From assembly GCA_038501785.1 (NCBI GenBank), contig JBAMJR010000101.1, positions 1-64,000 on the forward strand: DNA of 64,000 nt. Reading direction: 5' to 3'. The notes under the pieces are model-generated. The model ran no database searches and had not been told where the DNA came from. It worked only from the letters and a program-made list of their open reading frames with translations. Positions 50,825-61,557 of this stretch are shown here, piece by piece. Both the position numbers and the translations under genes were made by a program. The DNA comes from Myoxocephalus aenaeus (taxonomy: Eukaryota; Chordata; Actinopteri; Perciformes; Cottidae). Each line of letters begins with the position of its first letter. Within the stretch, counting starts at the first letter, position 1.

Positions 50825-51020
50825 AATATAAAATAATCCTTTATTAGTCCCAAGTAATATAAATAAACAGTAAAATAGTAATAAAAAACTGTAAAGAATC
50901 CACAATAGCAGTATTATATATACAGACAGAATAAAAAGTATTTATATCGCTCCAGTTGAAGTGATTGAAGTGTTTTAGTGGTCAGCTGGTTGTGCAGCCT
51001 GACAGCAGCAGGAAGGAAGG
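50825..51020. mobile_element. Retroposon-like fragment, first copy
   Basis: CCTTTATTAGTCCC, AAGTAATATAAATAAACAGT, AAAAACTGTAAAGAAT and ACAGACAGAATAAAAAG are followed by GACAGCAGCAGGAAGGA. This resembles the 3' part of high-copy teleost LINE-type repeats. A second copy of its centre lies at 52645-52775. Confidence 0.55.
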
Positions 51021-51269
51021 ACAACAAATCTGACAACAAAGCAACAATATGAAAAGAGTCCATGATGATGATGATGATGAAGCTCCTCTCTGCGCTAAGC
51101 CAAGCCGGCCCTTGGTATACAGGAATATAAGTGAAGGAAGGATGGCGTCTCTTTATTGGATAAAATGTATAACTCTAACTGTTTTTTACTAATACTATTT
51201 TAATACTATTATTAAAAAAATATTACGACCCCCTAAAAAAAGCCGACCACATCAAACACGTGGCCTATT

Positions 51270-51435
51270 TAAAGGTGCAGTGTGTAGGATTCGGCCCCAT
51301 TTAGCAGTGAGGTTGCAGATCTATAGTTTAAATATGAAGAGATATAACAAATATGTCGTGTTCACAACTTGTTTCCGCTGCCCCCTAGTGGACAAAAAAG
51401 GTTTATTATGAACCGTAAGGACATTTCGTTTGCAG
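51270..51435 (+). mobile_element. Abundant fish short element (GTGCAGTGTGTAGGATT family)
   Basis: AAAGGTGCAGTGTGTAGGAT, TTTAGCAGTGAGGTTGCAGA and CTGCCCCCTAGTGG appear in order. I recognise this as a common teleost non-autonomous element. CCCCCTAGTGG is itself similar to a reversed CTCF core. Confidence 0.65.
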
Positions 51436-52340
51436 CCAGGGATTAAACACACAGGTGTAATAAATACTGATAACTATGAACATAAACACGGACAAAAAAA
51501 AAAGCTATATTTTGTATGTTATATATTATAAGTCTGGGACTTTTAAAACGTCTGCTAACACTGATGGTTAATCTCTAGATTTATACATTTTTAATAAACT
51601 AGAGATAGAGAGCCAGTTATATTCTTAGAGGATTTCTCTTACTCCACAATCAATAAAAGGTCAATATAATAACTATTATTGTCCACGAGCAGTGAAGAAA
51701 GTCTATACTTTCAGATCAGTCTGGGCAATAAATGTTGAAAACTGCATAATCCAAAAACTAATTCAAAAAGCTGCTTGTCATGTATGTCAGAAACATCCTT
51801 CGTGATGATTCCAGGCTGAAATATTCAACGCCGCCGCTGCAAAATAAAACCTTCTGCCTGCTTGAGATTCCCTCAGATGACTTATTCATTCACGGATCTG
51901 ATGGGAGACGCCGAGCTGTTGAATTATGAGACTGATCACATTTAATTGGACGCGTTTGGATGTGAACTCGCCGTCTGGCAGTCCATTATTCCGACTCATC
52001 TTCCATCAGAAATGTTCTTTTCTTATTTATTTGAAGACAGACACGGAGAGCTCAGGGGCTCAGATGGGGGGGCCGTTTAGTTTATAGAGGCTTTCTGTTA
52101 AAAACCAAATGAAAGAGGAAGACCAGAACACTCTCAGGTTTGTTTAAAGATTCGTTTGTTGAACTATAGGAAAATAAAATGACGTTTTCTTTATTCGGTG
52201 TTATGAAAAGGTCCATGTGTGAAACCAAACGTCTGGTGGAACCAACACACGGCTCAGGTTGATCATAAATGGACTTCTTAAAGGGCGAGTGAGAAAAAAC
52301 CTGCAGGAATTAGTAAAGCAGGGCTTCTTAAATTGCTTAA

Positions 52341-52382
<42 letters not shown>

Positions 52383-52644
52383 ATTTCTAACGCACTTTTC
52401 TTTCAAAAGAATCTCAGAGTGCCACAGAGCCAATATATAGTAAAAAATAATAATAACTAATAAAAACATAGTTAAAACAAACCATAATGAAAAATAAATA
52501 GCTGACAATGATTTAACACAAAGTAAAAAACGCCTTCCTGAATAAAAAGGTTTTTAGGCCAGTCTTAAATATCAGTTTATGTATCGCTGGAAGGATTATT
52601 AATTTGTGATTTCAAATCAAGAAACACATAGTAAAATAAAAAAC

Positions 52645-52980
52645 AAGTAATATAAATAAACAGTAAAAACAGTAAAAAAAAAACTGTAAAGAATAAAAGA
52701 ATCCACAATAGCAATATTATATATATACAGACGGAATAAAAAGTATTCATATTGCACCAGTTAAAGTGACAACACAGTTCGTAATATAGTTTAATCAAAG
52801 CCATTTTTGTGAGTTGTTGTCATTTACCTCCTTTTTCGTATTCTTAATTTGAAATTTAATTTAAAATTTGTACCGTAAGCCTTAAGTTTATTAAGTTATT
52901 GTAACTCTGTGTGGAAGTGTTTCATTGTACAGAGTAACTGTCTGTTAACTGTGCATATGACAATACAAATATCTTATATC
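52645..52980. mobile_element. Retroposon-like fragment, second copy, and tail
   Basis: Bases 52645-52775 repeat the core of the 50825 element in the same orientation. 52900-52990 ends CATATGACAATACAAATATC then TTGAATCTTGAATC, which looks like a retroposon 3' tail with a short terminal repeat. Confidence 0.5.
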
Positions 52981-54111
52981 TTGAATCTTGAATCATATTT
53001 ATTTCCCCATCGTATAGAGCCACTAGGTGGCACTATAAGTGTTTTTAAAGCACATATTTAGTTCTATTTACCTGTGTCTTTGTTCATTATCTAGGTTACA
53101 CCTGGCTTCCTCACCTTACACTATTGTATATATGGTACTATTTGAAGTTTTAAAATAATGCAAATCTGCTTTTTTATTGGGGATTTATTGGACATGGTTT
53201 TGTGTAGACAATCTGCTAAAAGTAAAACAACTGCAGCTATTCAACTAAATGTACTTGATTTGGAGGATTAATTAGTTAAGGAGTGACAAATAAAACACTA
53301 TTATGATTAGGTTTATTATAATGTGTCTTGACAAAATGACCTTAATAATTGTTTTTACAGAACCAGCTCCTGTCGTTAACCTAAAGAAAAACATCTTTTA
53401 TAACGTTGATCATTTTATTGATCAGCTTCAGTTTATAACACCTTAAACAGATCAATACTTCTTTATCGTCACCATCATGTCATAATATGTATTAATACTG
53501 TATATGTTCTAGTCTAATGCATGGATAGATGTAGTTGTATACATCATGTATTTAAGAGTGAGCATGTGTTGTTCACAAAGCTATAAATAATGACAATTGC
53601 AAAATAAAAAGATAGTTTATTGGTGTTAAGCAGCCTTCAGTGGAGTCATATTTTACCCTCATTACTATAACATCACTGTTCCTGTCATAATCTATCTTTT
53701 CCCCTCTGACATCATCATAGTGATGAGGACGTTAACAACCGTATTGAATCATATTTACTTTTGTGCGGTGGAAACTGCGACCGTAATCCAAGAGGGAAAA
53801 ACATGTCCTCGAAATGTAATTGCAGATCTTGGAATGTGACAGAGAGACGTCATCATCTTGAAATACAATATTAGTTTCCTCTTTTCGTTGTACATTTGAT
53901 TCATTTGTGTTCAATGTTTGCATGTGCAAATTCACCCTGTGTTATGAGATATAAGAAAGCAACAAAACTACATTATGGCTCCAACGTTATACAAACATAA
54001 GTATCTAGGATCCCTCATAGCTGTGTTAATAGCACTGTGCCAAACAGAGATAGACAACATAATAAATATATCTTGAAAATAGTTCTGTATATGGAACTGT
54101 ATTCATTTAGC

Positions 54112-54117
54112 TTTATT
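54112..54117 (-). terminator. Candidate rab38 polyadenylation signal
   Basis: AATAAA on the minus strand, 457 bases downstream of the rab38 stop. An ATTAAA lies nearer, at about 54299-54304. Which is used cannot be told. Confidence 0.3.
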
Positions 54118-54234
54118 AATTTAAACATTTTTCTTGATTTCAAATCAAATCAAACATCTATTATGTACCACAAAAAGCTTCAACGTCCCCCCAAAAGACC
54201 TTAGAAATGGTCGAAGAAAATGTGTGATCAGTTA

Positions 54235-54275
<41 letters not shown>

Positions 54276-54573
54276 TAATGTATTTTTGTTTAAATTCTTT
54301 TTAATATAAGAAATTGCTGTGCTGGAAACTAAATATTTAAATATCTTCATATAAACCTTCTTTTGTCTTTCAATGCCATAAAACTTTAAGTTAAAAAATG
54401 TTTGTTTTTTTGAAAAAAAAACTACATTATAATTTTAAGAATTTTTCAGAATAACCATAAACTGAAATAGTTTCCTCAAACCTCTCTGAAGAAGTGCATC
54501 AGGAAAGGATAAAAGCGAGGCAACATATTAATCTTTCAACAAAGCTCCGGGTTCAGACCCGTCCCGCCCTCCT

Positions 54574-54795
54574 TCAGTCGCGGTCCCGGTCCCGGGGTTG
54601 AAGCGAGGGGCACCCTGAGCACCCACCGAGTCTCTGCTCCTTGGCGCTGGAGTCGATGCGAGGCAGAACCAGAACGCCGCCTTCCGCTTTGGTTTCGGCG
54701 GCGGTGGACGTGGCGTCACTCGAGGCTCTCTCGTCCTCCGCGGTCAGGATGCTCTTCACCAAGCAGGTGATGGCGGCATCGATGTTGGTGTCGTC
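54574..54795 (-). CDS. rab38: rab38 coding exon 4 (hypervariable tail and stop)
   Basis: The exon reads DDTNIDAAITCLVKSILT, an Ala/Glu-rich hypervariable region, then RLGGCSGCPSL and QPRDRDRD before TGA. It encodes residues 159-231. Human RAB38 ends with a CSGC-containing CAAX box; here the related CSGC is followed by PSL and eight further residues. CPSL would be a type-I prenylation box if a stop followed it. The next codon is CAA, one C-to-T change from TAA. As read, there is no cysteine at the end to prenylate. The acceptor is preceded by a CT repeat on the transcribed strand. AATAAA candidates lie downstream, the clearest at 54112-54117. Confidence 0.88.
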   Translation of the reverse strand, partial: DDTNIDAAITCLVKSILTAEDERASSDATSTAAETKAEGGVLVLPRIDSSAKEQRLGGCSGCPSLQPRDRDRD

Positions 54796-56812
54796 CTGGA
54801 GCGAGAGAGAGAGAGGGAGAGAGAGAGGGAGAGAGAGAGAGGGAGAAGGTGAAGGGTTATGCTGTGTTCACACCTAAAAGCGTTGCAAATTTATTAGAAT
54901 AACGCAGCGCGAATAACGTAGCGCAAATGACACGAATAACGTAGTGCTGATAACGTAGCGCAAATTAAACGAATAACGTAGCGCTAATAACGTAGCGCTA
55001 ATAACGTAGCGCTAATAACGTAGCGCGAATAACGTAGCACGAATGACACGAATAACGTAGCGCGAATAACGTAGAGCGAATGACACGAATAACGTAGCGC
55101 TATAAACGTAGCGCTAATAACGTAGCGCTAATAACGTAGCGCTAATAACGTAGGGCTAATAACGTAGAGCGAATAACGTAGCGCGAATAACGTAGCGCGA
55201 ATAACGTAGCGCGAATGACACAAATAACGTAGCGCGAAAAACGTAGCGCTAATAACGTAGCACTAATAACGTATGGCTAATGACGTAGCGCGAATAACGT
55301 AGCGCGAATGACACGAATAACGTAGCGCGAAAAACGTAGCGCTAATAACGTAGCGCGAATAACGTAGCGCGAATAACGTAGCGCGAATGACACGAATAAC
55401 ATAGCACTAATAATGTAGGGCTAATAACGTAGTGCGAATAATGTAGCGTGAATAACGTAGCGCAAATGACACGAATAACGTAGCGCGAAAAACGTAGCGC
55501 TAATAACGTAGCACTAATAACGTAGCACTAATAACGTAGCACTAATAACGTAGGGCTAATGACGTAGCGCGAATAACGTAGCGTGAATGACACGAATAAC
55601 GTAGCGCGAAAAACGTAGCGCTAATAACGTAGCGCTAATAACGTAGCACTAATAACGTAGTGCGAATAATGTAGCGTGAATAACGTAGCGCAAATGACAC
55701 GATTAACGTAGCGCGAATAACGTAGGGCGAATAACGTAGCGCGAATAACGTAGCGCGAATAACGTAGGGCGAATAACGTAGTGCGAATAACGTAGCGCGA
55801 ATAACGTAGCGCGAATAACGTAGCGCGAATAACGTAGGGCGAATAACGTAGCGCGAATAACGTAGCGCGAATAACGTAGCGCGAATAACGTAGCGCAAAT
55901 AACGTAGCGCAAATGACGCGAATAACGTAGCGTGAATAACTTAGCGTGAATAACTTAGCGTGAATAACTTAGCGTGAATAACTTAGCGTGAATAACATAG
56001 CGTGAATAACGTAGCGTGAATAACGTAGCGCGAATAACGTAGCACGAATAACGTAGCACGAATGACACGAATAACGTAGCGTGAATAACTTAGCGTGAAT
56101 AACGTAGGGCTAACGTAGGGCTAATAAAGTAGCGCGAATAAAGTAGCGCGAATAACATAGCGTGAATAACATAGCGCGAATAACGTAGCGCGAATGACAC
56201 AAATAACGTAGCGCTATTAATGTAGCGCGAATAACGTAGCGCGAATAACGTAGCGCGAATAACGTAGCGCGAATGACACGAATAAAGTACCGTGAATAAC
56301 TTAGCGTGAATAACTTAGCGTGAATAACTTAGCGTGAATAACGTTTTCATAACAAAAAGGTTTTTACGGAGATAAGCCACGGAGATAAGCTGCACCCCCT
56401 TTCCGCTGCAAAAAAGTGAATGAAGCGAATTAACCACATAAAGTTGAGTGAGTATATGCTTTTTCGCTCGACTTTTTGTGGTTAATTTGCGTCATTCGCT
56501 TTTGGTGTGAATGTAGCATTAGAGAAGGGGGACGGACAAGCAAGATGAATCTGATAATGCAGATTTCTGCGGCTCAACTTTTTTAGGGTTGGAAAGCAAA
56601 AAAAGACAGCCAACATCATCAGTACTCTGTTTTCTTCGTCCACAATACAACGTACAGCCAGATGTTTTCAGATTCATCCACGCTGGAGAGCGTCTTAGAA
56701 AAGCTCTAATTGTGTAAAAAAAAAAAAAAGGACTGAAACAATGAGTTAGAAAAGGAGAAAGACAGAAGCAGATCCCTGGTCAGTTTGCAGCATTAACAAA
56801 CTCGTGCCCTAC
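54796..56812 (-). other. rab38 intron 3
   Basis: It has a GA repeat at 54801-54847, which is a CT polypyrimidine tract for exon 4 on the transcript, then the minisatellite listed next. Only about 500 bases are unique. Confidence 0.9.
54891..56342. repeat. 14-bp minisatellite filling rab38 intron 3
   Basis: The unit AATAACGTAGCGCG is repeated with variants AATAACGTAGCGCT, AATAACTTAGCGTG and the insert AATGACACG, which marks longer higher-order units. About 100 units. The CpG in ACGTAGCG is often kept. Apparent open frames on the minus strand (RYSRYVIR) are repeat artefacts. Confidence 0.96.
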
Positions 56813-56962
56813 CTTGGCGGAGGTTTCGTACCAGCCGACGAATCCGGACTGTCTGGAGAAGCTCTCCAGTTTGGGCAGCTTGGGGCACAAGCCGTGACTC
56901 CGCTGGTCGCACTTGTTGGCCAATAGAACGGCTGGAACCGGCGTCCCGTTGTTTAGCGCCAC
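56813..56962 (-). CDS. rab38: rab38 coding exon 3 (NKCD and SAK motifs)
   Basis: The exon is exactly 50 codons. It reads VALNNGTPVPAVLLANKC, DQRSHGLCPKLPKLESFS and RQSGFVGWYETSAK, then a GTAGGG donor. It encodes residues 109-158. NKCDQ (124-128) and ETSAK (154-158) bind the guanine base. The stretch after NKCDQ diverges from human, as is usual in this loop. Confidence 0.94.
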
Positions 56963-58289
56963 CTGACAGGAGTGGACCGCTGACAGTCACACAACGACTC
57001 ACACAACGACATTCAACGGAGAGACATGTACTTTCTGCTGCTACTGCACGGCTTTTTTCTTCAACATCAACGGACTCGGCTCAAATATTTGTACTTTTAC
57101 TTATGTGAGAGTTTGAATGCAGCACTTTTACTTGTAAGAGTATTTAATCATACACTGTGGTATTGCTACTTTTACTTTAAGCTACTACAAGGAACTTTCA
57201 TTTTGTGTTGATTTAGCACCGATAACAAGAATACAATAAATAATAATAAAATATAGAAATAGCAAATATTTCTAGATTTTATTATTAAACTGAGAGTTTC
57301 ATAACCAGTTAAAAGTTTATCACAGTAACATTAACTAAGAGTTTGAATGCAGCATTCACTTGAAAGTATTGAGTATACTTGAGTATTTATGTGTTTACTG
57401 TGGTATTGCTACTTTTACCTGTAACAGAGTATTTATGTATTTACTGTGGTATTGCTACTTTTACTTGTAACAGAGTATTTATGTATTTACTGTGGTATTG
57501 CTACTTTTACTTGAAACAGAGTATTTATGTATTTACTGTGGTATTGCTACTTTTACTTGTAACAGAGTATTTATGTATTTACTGTGGTATTGCTACTTTT
57601 ACTTGAAACAGAATATTTATGTATTTACTGTGGTATTGCTACTTTTACTTGTACCAGAGTATTTATGTATTTACTGTGGTATTGCTACTTTTACCACCAA
57701 CAACATGAACCTTGTTTGTCATATTCAAATCTTCACGAGTGGAACTGTAAACGCATGAAGGGCGGCTTTCTGATGACGGACCTGGAGGTTTTCCTTTACG
57801 AGTTGATTGACGAGTACCTGAATGCACCATTGGAGTTGGTCTTTGTGAGGCTGTACTTTTTCAATTGAGATTTCATTTCTATGTTCCTGTTTTTTGACAC
57901 ATTTATTTACGTCGTGAACCTTTTTTCCTGTTGCATTTCTTAAGGGATAAGGTTTCTTTTTTAAGAGACAATAAAGTCTTTTAAAAACTGCAGTAAATAC
58001 TGTGGAAGAATATCCAACGCAAGCTCACTTCACTCTGTCGAGGTTATTAAAAGACTTTCTGGGTAATGTGGCTCGTCATGACTGAAGCAGAAGTGCTGAT
58101 AAAATAACTACTTTAACATTTCTCAGAAACAAAGTGCATGTGTGTCTCTCCTGTAGTCGTCTATAATGCTATATTCCCTGAATGACGTTTCATAGCATCC
58201 CAGTGGGTGTTGTCCTGATTTTAAACTAAAAACAACCCCAGACACACATTGCTGACCTCGGGCCTTCCCTCTGACATCATCGCATTCAC
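56963..58289 (-). other. rab38 intron 2
   Basis: It holds the 46-bp minisatellite listed next, otherwise AT-rich unique sequence. No exon is recognised. Confidence 0.85.
57375..57700 (+). repeat. 46-bp minisatellite (about 7 copies)
   Basis: GAGTATTTATGTATTTACTG then TGGTATTGCTACTTTTAC repeats with a 46-bp period from about 57381. Successive copies end with CTTGTAACA or CTTGAAACA in near-alternation. A separate degenerate copy lies at about 57150-57180. Confidence 0.95.
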
Positions 58290-58420
58290 CTTGGAGTCCA
58301 GGTCTCCCTTCCACTTGAGGACGGCCTGGAACGTGGACAGCCGGGTCATGTCGAAGACCACGAGCGCTCCCACCGCCTCTCTGTAGTACACGCGGGTCAT
58401 GTTGCCATAGCGCTCCTGCC
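58290..58420 (-). CDS. rab38: rab38 coding exon 2 (switch II)
   Basis: The exon completes Gly65 and reads QERYGNMTRVYYREAVGA, LVVFDMTRLSTFQAVLKW and KGDLDSK, then GTGAAT. It encodes residues 65-108. Q66 is the catalytic glutamine of switch II. The acceptor follows a (TTC)n run on the transcribed strand that supplies the polypyrimidine tract, ending ATAAAAG. Confidence 0.94.
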
Positions 58421-58542
58421 CTTTTATAGAAGAAGAAGAAGAAGAAGGATGACCACGTCATACAACTAAATAATAATGTTATATTCTTAGCTCGAAAACC
58501 AAATTAAAATAGAGACTAAAAGGAGACTTCTTCTAACTTAAC

Positions 58543-58847
58543 TACCGTAAAAGTTGGGTTACAAGCCGCTACTACCTTCCGTGGCTAGTTCCCCGCTGTA
58601 ACCAGCTAGCGCTGCTGCTAGTTCCCCGCTAACTTCCGCTAGCTCCCCGACAACCACCGAAGGTAGCGGGACCACCCCCGGCTCGACGCCCGACTCGGGC
58701 AGAGGGGACGCGGGCAGTAGCAGCAGCAGCGGGGAGCTAGCAGCAGCGCTAGCTAGCTACAGCGGGGAGCTAGCAGCAGCGCTAGCTTGCTACAGCGGGG
58801 ACACCCACCGAAGGTAGTAGCGGCTTGTAACCCGACTTTTTACGGTA
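58543..58847. mobile_element. TIR element, copy 3 (ACCGTAA family)
   Basis: TACCGTAAAAGTTGGGTTAC then AAGCCGCTACTACC at the left is mirrored by GGTAGTAGCGGCTTGTAACC then CGACTTTTTACGGTA at the right, giving terminal arms of about 36 bp. The centre has CTAGCTCCCCGACAACC, GAAGGTAGCGGGACCA and repeated GCTAGC. TA flanks both ends. Non-autonomous. Confidence 0.87.
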
Positions 58848-59236
58848 GAAGTAAGTTGATTAAGAGTTTAAAATCTAACTGAAAGGAACATTGTTGTAAT
58901 TATTTAACTCTTTATGTTTCATCTGAAGAACTTTGCGGCGTTGGAACTGAGGATTTAGGGCGTTAACAATTAACTTTAATTATTGATTAATCTGGTGATT
59001 ATTTCATTCAAAAGATATTATTTTTATATCTAAGAAAGTGAAAATAAATACCCATTTTAAAATGAGTATTCAACAGCTTTTTTTATTTGAACCAACCGCA
59101 GAAAGATATTCAAATATAACCAAAAAGAAAGCATCAAACACATATTTTTCTTTACATTTGAGAAGATTTGCTTGTTACCTTTCTATCGATTAACTAGCTA
59201 ACTAAATTAAATTAAAACATTCCTGAACCACGTGTG

Positions 59237-59315
59237 TGTGAAGAAGAAGAAGAAGAAGAAGAAGAAGAAGAAGAAGAAGAAGAAGAAGAAGAAGAAGAAG
59301 AAGAAGAAGAAGAAT
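59237..59315. repeat. (GAA)n, about 26 copies
   Basis: An uninterrupted GAA run on the plus strand, TTC on the rab38 transcript. Long GAA/TTC runs can form triplexes. Confidence 0.95.
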
Positions 59316-59447
59316 GCATCTTCTGTTTGCATTGCGAGTGCAGGACCGTGTGTGTGAATGAATACTGGACGCTAACTTCCTCCACATGATCCTAATATAG
59401 TGAGCAGTGAGAACACACACACACACGCACACGCACGTGCACGCACA

Positions 59448-59500
<53 letters not shown>

Positions 59501-60329
59501 AGCACAAACATACGATCTGTTTCCTAACAGCTGATGTTATCTTTGTCTTTCTTAACACCATCTGATAGACCTCCTTCCACTCAGAACCTTTCAAAATAAA
59601 AGCTCCCAAAAGGTCAGGCTGTCAAACGTATCACATCTAAAATATGAACTCTATTTCATCAGCTTACAGGTGAGTTTACTTAATAAAATATCCCAAATGC
59701 TTTGATGCAAAACAGCCTTGACTTGACAACATTCCAGAGCTAATGGATAATCTGTCTGTCAACATTAAACCAGTTTAGCAGCCTCCCAGTGTGAAGTCAT
59801 CACTGGTCACTGAGCTAAAGCCCGTCAGCCGGACGTCTCCATGCAAATGACGGCTCTTATCGGCGACCGTGCCATTCAAACAGCAGGCGTGTGAGAAGAA
59901 AGACCATCGGTATTGCATGCAGCAATGGAGACATGATGGCTTTTATACGCTCAGCAGACTTCTTTCTTTTTTAAATGGAGGGTGAAACCAACATGTCACT
60001 GCAGAAACAGAAGTTAACCACATTTTTGGGCGGCGGTAACTTCCCATATCGTGCACCATCGACGTTGGATGAAGTCAGCAAGATGCAGCCAACGAGTGAG
60101 AAGCGGCAGATTACCGTAATGTGCATTAGTTGCATTGAGTCCGACGTTGATACTTGATCAGGTAGAAGCACTTGTGATGAGTGAAAGCTTTCATTTAAGA
60201 AAGCCGTCATTGCATTCTGACGAGTAAATAACAACTTATTAGATGTTCAAAGTGCTTCATTAACAAGTTTTCTAAACAATAAAGTATGAATAAACTTAAC
60301 GGATTCTCTTAAATTATTAAATGAGATGA

Positions 60330-61112
60330 GAGAATGCAGCTTTAACACATGAAGCATAGACTTCTATACAACTAGAGGAGTCGCCCCCTGGTGGTCATTA
60401 GAGAGAATGCAGCTTTAACACATGAAGCATATACTTCTATACAACCAGAGGAGTCGCCCCCTGGTGGTCAGGAGAGAGAATGCAGCTTTAACACATGAAG
60501 CATAGACTTCTATACAACCAGGAGAGTCACCCCCATGGTGGTCAGGAGAGAGAATGCAGCTTCAACACATGAAGTATATACTTCTATACAACCAGAGGAG
60601 TCGCCCCCTGGTGGTCAGTAGAGAGAATGCAGCTTTAACACATGAAGCATAGACTTCTATACAACCAGAGGAGTCGCCCCCTGGTGGTCAGGAGAGAGAA
60701 TGCAGCTTTAACACATGAAGCATAGACTTCTATACAACTAGAGGAGTCGCCCCCTGGTGGTCAGGAGAGAGAATGCAGCTTTAACACATGAAGCATATAC
60801 TTCTATACAACCAGACGAGTCGCCCCCTGGTGGTCAGGAGAGAGAATGCAGCTTTAACACATGAAGCATAGACTTCTATACAACTAGAGGAGTCGCCCCC
60901 TGGTGGTCAGTAAGGAGAATGCAGCTTTAACACATGAAGCATATACTTCTATACAACCAGACGAGTCGCCCCCTGGTGGTCAGTAGAGAGAATGCAGCTT
61001 TAACACATGAAGCATAGACTTCTATACAACCAGAGGAGTCGCCCCCTGGTGGTCAGGAGAGAGAATGCAGCTTTAACACATGAATCATATACTTCTATAC
61101 AACCAGACGAGT
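60330..61112 (+). repeat. 73-bp tandem array C (about 10 units)
   Basis: It is the same unit and orientation as array A, in rab38 intron 1. Nine of ten full units contain GTCGCCCCCTGGTGG; the third has CACCCCCATGGTGG. The unique flanks of copies A and B are absent, so this array moved or grew separately. Confidence 0.95.
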
Positions 61113-61266
61113 CGCCTCAAATGATAAGGACTTTTTATTAAATGTGCATTTCATCTGATTATCTTGAATCCAGTATTATGGCGTTTTCCAGAAACCTATA
61201 ACCTATGTTTGTGGACTAGTTGCCCTTATAAAAAGGGAAGTAAAGTCACACTACAAGACAAATAAT

Positions 61267-61280
61267 ATGCAAATCACGTG
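61267..61280. promoter_or_regulatory. Octamer overlapping an M/E-box in rab38 intron 1
   Basis: ATGCAAAT at 61267-61274 overlaps TCACGTG at 61274-61280, about 85 bases after the exon 1 donor. TCACGTG is a high-affinity core for MITF/TFE proteins, which control many melanosome genes. A second TCACGTG lies at 62088-62094. Function is inferred. Confidence 0.35.
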
Positions 61281-61364
61281 GGAACGTAAACTGCTGTGTT
61301 TTTCTTTCCCCTAACACACAAGCTGGTGGAGACATTCTCGTGGTCCAAACACACTTTTACGCAC

Positions 61365-61557
61365 CGGCGATGTCCCACAGCTGCAGCCGCACCACCGTGC
61401 GCTGGTCCCAGTTCAGCAGCTTGAGGGCGAAGTCCACCCCGATGGTGGCGCGGTAGTGCTGGGAGAAGACCTGGTGCACGTAGCGCTTGATCACGGACGT
61501 TTTGCCCACTCCGAGATCTCCGATGACCAAGACTTTGAGCAGCCGCTCGCGCTGCAT
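61365..61557 (-). CDS. rab38: rab38 coding exon 1 (P-loop, switch I)
   Basis: The exon reads MQRERLLKVLVIGDLGVG through KTSVIKRYVHQVFSQHYR and ATIGVDFALKLLNW to LQLWDIA plus one base of Gly65, then a GTGCGT donor. It encodes residues 1-64. G13-T20 (GDLGVGKT) is the P-loop, and T38 in ATIGVDFALK is the switch I magnesium ligand. The start at MQRER was chosen because human RAB38 also begins MQ a few residues before this core. An in-frame ATG 40 codons upstream would add a sequence unlike any Rab. Confidence 0.94.

Larger units (their letters stand above)
46042..54573. other. Intergenic region between picalm and rab38
   Basis: It has a CpG-rich patch near the picalm end, (GT)n at 49295-49336, 49474-49521 and 49616-49682, AT-rich sequence from 50.7 kb to 54.4 kb, and (AAT)n at 52346-52379 and 54236-54273. 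48000-48950 and 53060-54230 look unique and AT-rich. 50050-50560 is GC-richer unique sequence without a recognisable exon. Confidence 0.7.
58421..61364 (-). other. rab38 intron 1
   Basis: It holds a (GAA)n tract at the exon 2 acceptor (58430-58446), TIR element copy 3, (GAA)n at 59237-59315, (CA)n at about 59413-59500 and array C. The unique part at 59640-60300 contains an ATGCAAAT octamer at about 59842. Confidence 0.85.
54574..61557 (-). other. rab38: rab38 gene locus (four coding exons, complete)
   Basis: Four exons of 193, 131, 150 and 222 bp join in frame into a 231-residue Rab GTPase. The protein has the WDIAGQE switch II typical of the Rab32/Rab38 subfamily (most Rabs have WDTAGQE), plus NKCDQ and ETSAK guanine-binding motifs. 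Rab32/38 act on early endosomes and lysosome-related organelles, including melanosomes, where they deliver tyrosinase-family enzymes; BLOC-3 is the exchange factor and VARP an effector. Rab38 is preferred over Rab32 for three reasons: the MTRVYYREA and RLQLWDIA blocks, the CSGC pair near the C-terminus as in human RAB38, and the proximity to picalm, matching human 11q14. Teleosts have several rab38 copies and the paralogue cannot be assigned. Introns are 2944, 1327 and 2017 bp. Confidence 0.92.

Noticed and set aside
54574..61557. rab32 as the identity of the Rab gene
   Set aside because: VPAVLLANKCDQ is Rab32-like, but the CSGC tail, other blocks and proximity to picalm favour rab38. Some doubt remains.
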